From positions 1 to 64,000 of the forward strand of contig NZ_WNZY01000013.1 in NCBI RefSeq assembly GCF_009725205.1: a DNA stretch of 64,000 bases. Direction: 5' to 3'. Under the pieces are notes generated by a model. The model saw only the letters and a list, made by a program, of their open reading frames with translations. It was not told the DNA's origin and ran no database searches. The position numbers were made by a program, and so were the translations under genes. Origin of the DNA: Paenibacillus timonensis. Lineage in GTDB: Bacteria; Bacillota; Bacilli; Paenibacillales; Paenibacillaceae. Positions 60,307 through 64,000 of this stretch are shown piece by piece (positions within the stretch are counted from its first letter, which is position 1; each line of letters opens with the position of its first letter).

Positions 60307-60825
60307 CTACAACAGCCCTTCCATAATATGCACCTTGATGGTTTTCTCCTTCACGTTGACGTCCAAGACGACGTCATCGATCACCGGGAGCAGCAGCTGT
60401 TTGCCGCTTGGCAGCTTGGTCACCCAAACGTCGTTGGCACCTGGCCGTAAGATTTCCACGATTTGGCCCAGATCTTCACCCTCATCGCTCACAACCTGAC
60501 AGCCGATGATTTCATGGAAGTAATATTCGTTCTCCGGTAACTCTACGGATTCCGTCTTGGGTACTTTCAGCTCACGACCCTTAAGCGGTTCTACCTCATT
60601 AATATGGGAAAATTCAGCGAATTTCACGATGTACATCTGTTTGTAAGGCCGGGCCGTTTGTACGGTAACCTCGAGCCTTTCCCCGGTTTCCGGATGAATG
60701 ATCAGAAGCCGATTTTTCGGAGCAAAACGCACCTCCGGAAAGTCCGTCTGCAGCAGCACTCGAAGCTCCCCGCGAATCCCGTGCGTATTCACGATTTTGC
60801 CTACCGACAATAATGAATCCGACAT
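60307..60825 (-). CDS. rimM: Ribosome maturation factor RimM
   Basis: 16S rRNA processing factor for 30S head assembly. At 172 aa it has the N-terminal RimM domain ([24 protein letters not shown]) and C-terminal PRC-barrel ([41 protein letters not shown]). RBS GGGAGG. It is paired with trmD. Confidence 0.96.
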   Translation of the reverse strand: MSDSLLSVGKIVNTHGIRGELRVLLQTDFPEVRFAPKNRLLIIHPETGERLEVTVQTARPYKQMYIVKFAEFSHINEVEPLKGRELKVPKTESVELPENEYYFHEIIGCQVVSDEGEDLGQIVEILRPGANDVWVTKLPSGKQLLLPVIDDVVLDVNVKEKTIKVHIMEGLL

Positions 60826-60906
60826 ATTAACCTCCCAATAGATTTATCCTGTCATTCTTGCAGCTGAACCATCCGTCCGAAGGATCCTTCTGCTTCAGCA
60901 TGTACG

Positions 60907-60936
60907 AAAAAGGGCTAGGACAAACATCCTAACCCA
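60907..60936 (-). terminator. Terminator between khpA and rimM
   Basis: GGGTTAGGA and TCCTAGCCC form a 9-bp stem (one G-U), followed by TTTTT on the minus strand, in the 139-bp gap. It would limit read-through from the rpsP cluster into rimM-trmD. Confidence 0.75.
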
Positions 60937-60964
60937 CTTTCGTCTACCATTATGAAGTTACCGA

Positions 60965-61195
60965 TCAAGACATGATATCCACGGTGACCCGCTTATCCAT
61001 CTTGACCGCTGCCGATGCTACGACCGTGCGGAGCGCCTTGGCGATTCTCCCCTGCTTGCCGATGACCTTCCCTACATCGTCGGGATGTACGGAAAGTTCA
61101 TAAACGATCAGGTGATCCTTCTCCACGACCTCCACACGCACGTCGTCCGGATGATCAACAAGAGCCTTCGCGATAACGCCGACTAATTGTTCCAT
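60965..61195 (-). CDS. khpA: KhpA (YlqC) KH-domain RNA-binding protein
   Basis: Small KH-domain RNA chaperone, partner of KhpB/Jag. At 76 aa the KH core DDVGKVIGKQGRIAKALRTVV (about 38-58) has the GKQG (GxxG) loop. RBS GGAGG. It follows rpsP as in B. subtilis; ylqD is absent here. Confidence 0.93.
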   Translation of the reverse strand: MEQLVGVIAKALVDHPDDVRVEVVEKDHLIVYELSVHPDDVGKVIGKQGRIAKALRTVVASAAVKMDKRVTVDIMS

Positions 61196-61217
61196 ATACG
61201 ACCCTCCGAATCAGCAA

Positions 61218-61490
61218 TTATTTCTGCTGTCTAAGCTCATGGAATTTCTTCATAACGCCTGCTTTGCTCAGCAGATTGCGAACGGTATCAGATGCTTGCG
61301 CACCATCTTGGAGCCATTTCAATGCTTTTTCTTCATCGATGTTGACTACTGCCGGTTGTGCAACCGGGTTATAGTAACCAATCTCCTCGATAAAACGGCC
61401 GTCACGCGGGGAACGAGAATTCGATACCACGATACGGTAGAAAGGAGCTTTATGAGCACCAATACGTTTCAAACGAATACGAACTGCCAC
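61218..61490 (-). CDS. rpsP: 30S ribosomal protein S16
   Basis: Ribosomal protein S16, exactly 90 aa from GTG 61490 (RBS GGAGGTG). [40 protein letters not shown] sequence is the family signature. It lies between ffh and khpA. Confidence 0.97.
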   Translation of the reverse strand: MAVRIRLKRIGAHKAPFYRIVVSNSRSPRDGRFIEEIGYYNPVAQPAVVNIDEEKALKWLQDGAQASDTVRNLLSKAGVMKKFHELRQQK

Positions 61491-61526
61491 GAAATTCACC
61501 TCCTTCAAAGAATGAACATTTTAGAA

Positions 61527-62903
61527 TTAACGGAAAGGAAAACGCATCCCTTTGCCGGCTTTACCTAACTGCTTCATCATCTTGTTGCCTTTGCCTTTCG
61601 GCCCCATCATATCGGAGAACTGCTTCATCACGCGGCGCATTTCATCAAACTGCTTGATCAAGCGATTGACATCGGCGAGCGTGGTCCCGCTGCCTGCGGC
61701 AATCCGCTTGCGCCGGCTATGATTGATCATATCGGGATGCTGCTTCTCCTCTTTGGTCATCGAATGCACGATAGCTTCCACTCGTCCCATTTGCTTCTCG
61801 TCAACCTTGACGTTCTGCATCTGTTTCATCTTGCCCATACCCGGAATCATATCCATGAGCTGATCCAGCGGCCCAAGCTTCTTGACCTGATCCATTTGTT
61901 CCAGGAAATCATCGAACGTAAACTCCGCATTGCGCATTTTCCGTTCCATTTCCTTCGCTTTTTCCGTGTCGATGTTGGCCTGGGCTTTCTCGATCAGCGA
62001 CAGCATGTCGCCCATGCCGAGAATCCGGGAAGCCATCCGCTCTGGATGGAACGGCTCCAGCGCATCAATCTTCTCGCCAAGCGCGGCGAATTTGATCGGA
62101 CAGCCGGTTACGGCTTTGACCGACAACGCCGCACCGCCGCGGGTGTCCCCATCAAGCTTGGTCAGCACAACCCCGGTCAGCGTTAGCTGCTGGTTAAAGC
62201 TCTCCGCCACGTTCACCGCATCCTGACCGGTCATGGCGTCCACGACCAACAGGACTTCATCCGGCTTTGTTACCTCATGGATTTGCCGCAGCTCCTCCAT
62301 CAGCTCTTCGTCAATGTGCAATCGGCCAGCGGTATCGATCAATAGGTAATCGTTGCCGTTGTCCTTGGCATGCTGCAGCGCCTGACGAGCGATTTCAACC
62401 GGGCTGTTGCCTTCCGGCAGCGTAAAGACTGGCACTTTGATCTGCTCGCCGAGTACCTGCAGCTGCTTGATCGCCGCGGGACGGTAAATGTCACCCGCTA
62501 CGAGCAGCGGCCGATGATTCTCTTTCAGCAGCAGTTTGGCCAGCTTGGCCGAGGTCGTCGTCTTACCGGCCCCTTGCAGGCCTGCCATCATGACGACCGT
62601 TGGCGGCCGATTACTGCGGGCTAGCTTGGCTTGGCTACCGCCCATGAGCTCAGTCAGCTCTTTGTTGACGATATCGATGATGACCATGCCCGGCGTAAAG
62701 CTGTCCATGACCTCCTTGCCGACCGCCTTCTCCTTCACCTTGGCGATGAATTCCTTGACGACTTTAAAGTTGACGTCCGCTTCCAGCAAAGCAAGCCGAA
62801 CCTCGCGCATCGCTTCGTTGACATCGTCCTCCGATACCTTGCCTTTGCCTCGAAGCTTGCTGAACACACTTTGCAAGCGGCTTGTCAATCCTTCAAATGC
62901 CAT
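61527..62903 (-). CDS. ffh: Signal recognition particle protein Ffh
   Basis: SRP GTPase that delivers nascent membrane proteins. At 458 aa from ATG 62903 (GGGGGTGA upstream), it has the N domain (GLTSRLQSVFSKLRGKGKVS), P-loop GLQGAGKTTTSAKLA (about 106-120), DTAGRLHID (about 189-197), TKLDGDTRGGAAL (about 246-258) and a Met-rich M domain (about 300-440) binding 4.5S RNA and signal sequences. Confidence 0.97.
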   Translation of the reverse strand: MAFEGLTSRLQSVFSKLRGKGKVSEDDVNEAMREVRLALLEADVNFKVVKEFIAKVKEKAVGKEVMDSFTPGMVIIDIVNKELTELMGGSQAKLARSNRPPTVVMMAGLQGAGKTTTSAKLAKLLLKENHRPLLVAGDIYRPAAIKQLQVLGEQIKVPVFTLPEGNSPVEIARQALQHAKDNGNDYLLIDTAGRLHIDEELMEELRQIHEVTKPDEVLLVVDAMTGQDAVNVAESFNQQLTLTGVVLTKLDGDTRGGAALSVKAVTGCPIKFAALGEKIDALEPFHPERMASRILGMGDMLSLIEKAQANIDTEKAKEMERKMRNAEFTFDDFLEQMDQVKKLGPLDQLMDMIPGMGKMKQMQNVKVDEKQMGRVEAIVHSMTKEEKQHPDMINHSRRKRIAAGSGTTLADVNRLIKQFDEMRRVMKQFSDMMGPKGKGNKMMKQLGKAGKGMRFPFR

Positions 62904-62930
62904 ATGACAGTCACCCCCATTCATTAAGGT

Positions 62931-62956
62931 AGTTCAGAATGCTGACTTTTTGAACT
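62931..62956. repeat. Short copy of the AGTTCAAAAA inverted-repeat element
   Basis: On the minus strand AGTTCAAAAAGTCAGC is followed at once by ATTCTGAACT. These are the same outer sequences as at 29416-29524 with the middle missing. It lies between ffh and ylxM. Confidence 0.5.
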
Positions 62957-62979
62957 TGATTTAGCTGTATATCGTCATC

Positions 62980-63333
62980 TTACAATTGCTCCGCCTCGCG
63001 AAGCAAATTTCTTGCCGTTTCTTTATGTAACGGGGACATGCCGCTGTCTTCCATAAGTTGCTCCAGCCGGGACAACACGCCGCTCCGCGCTTCGTGTTTC
63101 TTCAATAAACCCAGCTTCTCCTCATATGTTTCCAGCATGCCTTCAGCTCGTTTAATATGCTCATATACCGCCTGGCGGCTAATCTCGAACTCGGCGGCGA
63201 TTTCGCCCAACGAGAAATCATCGAGAAAATAATATTTTAAGAAGGTCTGCTGTTTCTCCGTAAGCAGCACTTCATAGAAGTCAAACAAAAGGTTGATCCG
63301 GTTCGTCTTCTCAAGCCTATTCTCCTGACTCAT
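62980..63333 (-). CDS. ylxM: YlxM helix-turn-helix protein
   Basis: A 117-aa UPF0122 protein that accompanies ffh in Firmicutes and modulates [39 protein letters not shown] sequence and [18 protein letters not shown] (about 53-70) form a sigma-70-region-4-like HTH. ATG 63333 has GGAGGGGG upstream; the open frame extends to 63378. It is the first gene of the ylxM-ffh-rpsP-khpA cluster. Confidence 0.94.
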   Translation of the reverse strand: MSQENRLEKTNRINLLFDFYEVLLTEKQQTFLKYYFLDDFSLGEIAAEFEISRQAVYEHIKRAEGMLETYEEKLGLLKKHEARSGVLSRLEQLMEDSGMSPLHKETARNLLREAEQL

Positions 63334-63386
63334 CTGGGCACCCCCTCCGTCAAGGAAAAACACTTTACAGCGCATCAACTTTTCCT

Positions 63387-63415
63387 ATGATACCGAATGC
63401 CGTAGTGGTTGTCAA
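63387..63415 (-). promoter_or_regulatory. Promoter of the ylxM-ffh cluster
   Basis: Consensus TTGACA (63410-63415), 17-bp spacer, TATCAT (63387-63392) on the minus strand, 54 bp before ylxM. Confidence 0.8.
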
Positions 63416-63466
63416 GCATTTTTCCTTAACATGTATACAATTGCCTACCTACTCCATCACTCTGGC

Positions 63467-63502
63467 AAAAAAGCCGCTTTCCGAATCCTCGGAAAGCGGC
63501 TT
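63467..63502 (-). terminator. Terminator after the TrhA gene
   Basis: AAGCCGCTTTCCGA and TCGGAAAGCGGCTT form a perfect 14-bp stem with a 4-nt loop, followed by TTTTTT on the minus strand. Confidence 0.92.
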
Positions 63503-63521
63503 GAACGTCAATATCAATCCA

Positions 63522-64000
63522 TTAATGATGGGGCAGCAGATAAAGCAAAATCGCAAAGAAGTGTGTCACACTGCCGCCAAGCACGAACAAATGCCAGATC
63601 GCGTGGTGGTACGGAAATCCCCGCCATACGTAGAAAACCGTGCCAAGCGTATACGCTAGCCCACCCGCAACCAGCAGGACGATCCCTTGATGTGGCATTG
63701 CCACGGTCAGCGGCCCCCAGGCGATGACGATCAACCAACCCATGATTAAGTAGAAGATCGTCGACATGAACAGGAATCTTTTGACGAAGAACGCTTTGAA
63801 TACGACGCCCAGTAAAGCAATCCCCCAAACGGTTCCGAACAGGCTCCAGCCGAGCGGCCCTCGAACGGCCACCAGCATGAACGGCGTGTACGTTCCCGCG
63901 ATGTAAATGTAAATGGAGGAATGGTCAAAAAACTCGAACAGGTCTTTCAATTTCCCTTCTTTGAAGCTGTGTACGAGGGTGGAACACAGGTACAGCAGCA
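63522..64000 (-). CDS. TrhA/hemolysin III family membrane protein (5' end beyond window)
   Basis: C-terminal 159 residues of a PAQR/hemolysin-III family protein; the frame is open to the right edge. The conserved STLVHSF and FFDHSSIYIYIAGTYTPF segments carry family His residues, and FPYHHAIWHLFVLGGSVTHFFAI carries the C-terminal histidine cluster. About five transmembrane helices are visible. In Bacillus, TrhA proteins affect membrane energetics; hemolytic activity is not implied. Confidence 0.88.
   Translation of the reverse strand, partial: LLYLCSTLVHSFKEGKLKDLFEFFDHSSIYIYIAGTYTPFMLVAVRGPLGWSLFGTVWGIALLGVVFKAFFVKRFLFMSTIFYLIMGWLIVIAWGPLTVAMPHQGIVLLVAGGLAYTLGTVFYVWRGFPYHHAIWHLFVLGGSVTHFFAILLYLLPHH

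Overview
The window is a low-GC Gram-positive (Firmicutes, Bacillales) chromosome, most likely from the Paenibacillaceae. This rests on gene order: the fla/che operon, hslVU, trmFO, topA, dprA, sucCD, comM, yraN, ylqH, ylqG, rnhB, rbgA, rplS, trmD, rimM, khpA, rpsP, ffh and ylxM follow the Bacillus subtilis order almost exactly. A signal peptidase gene sits between rplS and rbgA, RBSs are strong AGGAGG types, and GTG/TTG starts are frequent. Nearly everything is on the minus strand, so the operons read from high to low coordinates.

Layout. 1-22767: the fla/che operon from flgB to the first part of cheB (cut by the left edge). It encodes rod, hook, MS ring, switch, export apparatus, hook-length control and chemotaxis output. 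22768-25873: hslU and hslV, flanked by two unusual intergenic stretches where B. subtilis has codY and codV/xerC; here one holds hairpins and the other a 133-bp tandem repeat. 25874-42614: housekeeping genes (trmFO, topA, dprA, sucDC, comM, yraN, ylqH, ylqG, rnhB, rbgA, lepB, rplS, two small genes) and a tRNA-Pro(GGG) gene.

42576-58788: a 16.2-kb integrated element bounded by a perfect 43-bp direct repeat. The repeat is the 5' half of the tRNA-Pro gene, up to the 3' edge of the anticodon loop. The element carries a tyrosine recombinase beside attR, a Cro/C1-type repressor, a winged-helix protein beside an iteron-like region, many small unknown genes, and a reduced phage morphogenesis set: terS-like, scaffold-like, XkdN-like tail chaperone with a -1 frameshift site, gp10-like, tape measure and DUF2577-like. 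An AT-rich cargo pair (TIR-domain protein and membrane-anchored protein) lies next to the integrase. No large terminase, portal, major capsid, tail tube or lysis gene was recognised, so it is either a defective prophage or a helper-dependent satellite.

The most striking point is promoter exchange. Both element ends have a similar sigma-A-type promoter pointing the same way. Integration leaves tRNA-Pro reading from the element promoter, while the host's original tRNA promoter now reads through attR into the integrase gene. In the excised circle the element promoter would face the integrase instead.

58789-64000: the chromosome resumes with a secreted copper-amine-oxidase-N-domain protein, then the trmD-rimM and khpA-rpsP-ffh-ylxM cluster, and a TrhA/hemolysin-III gene cut by the right edge.
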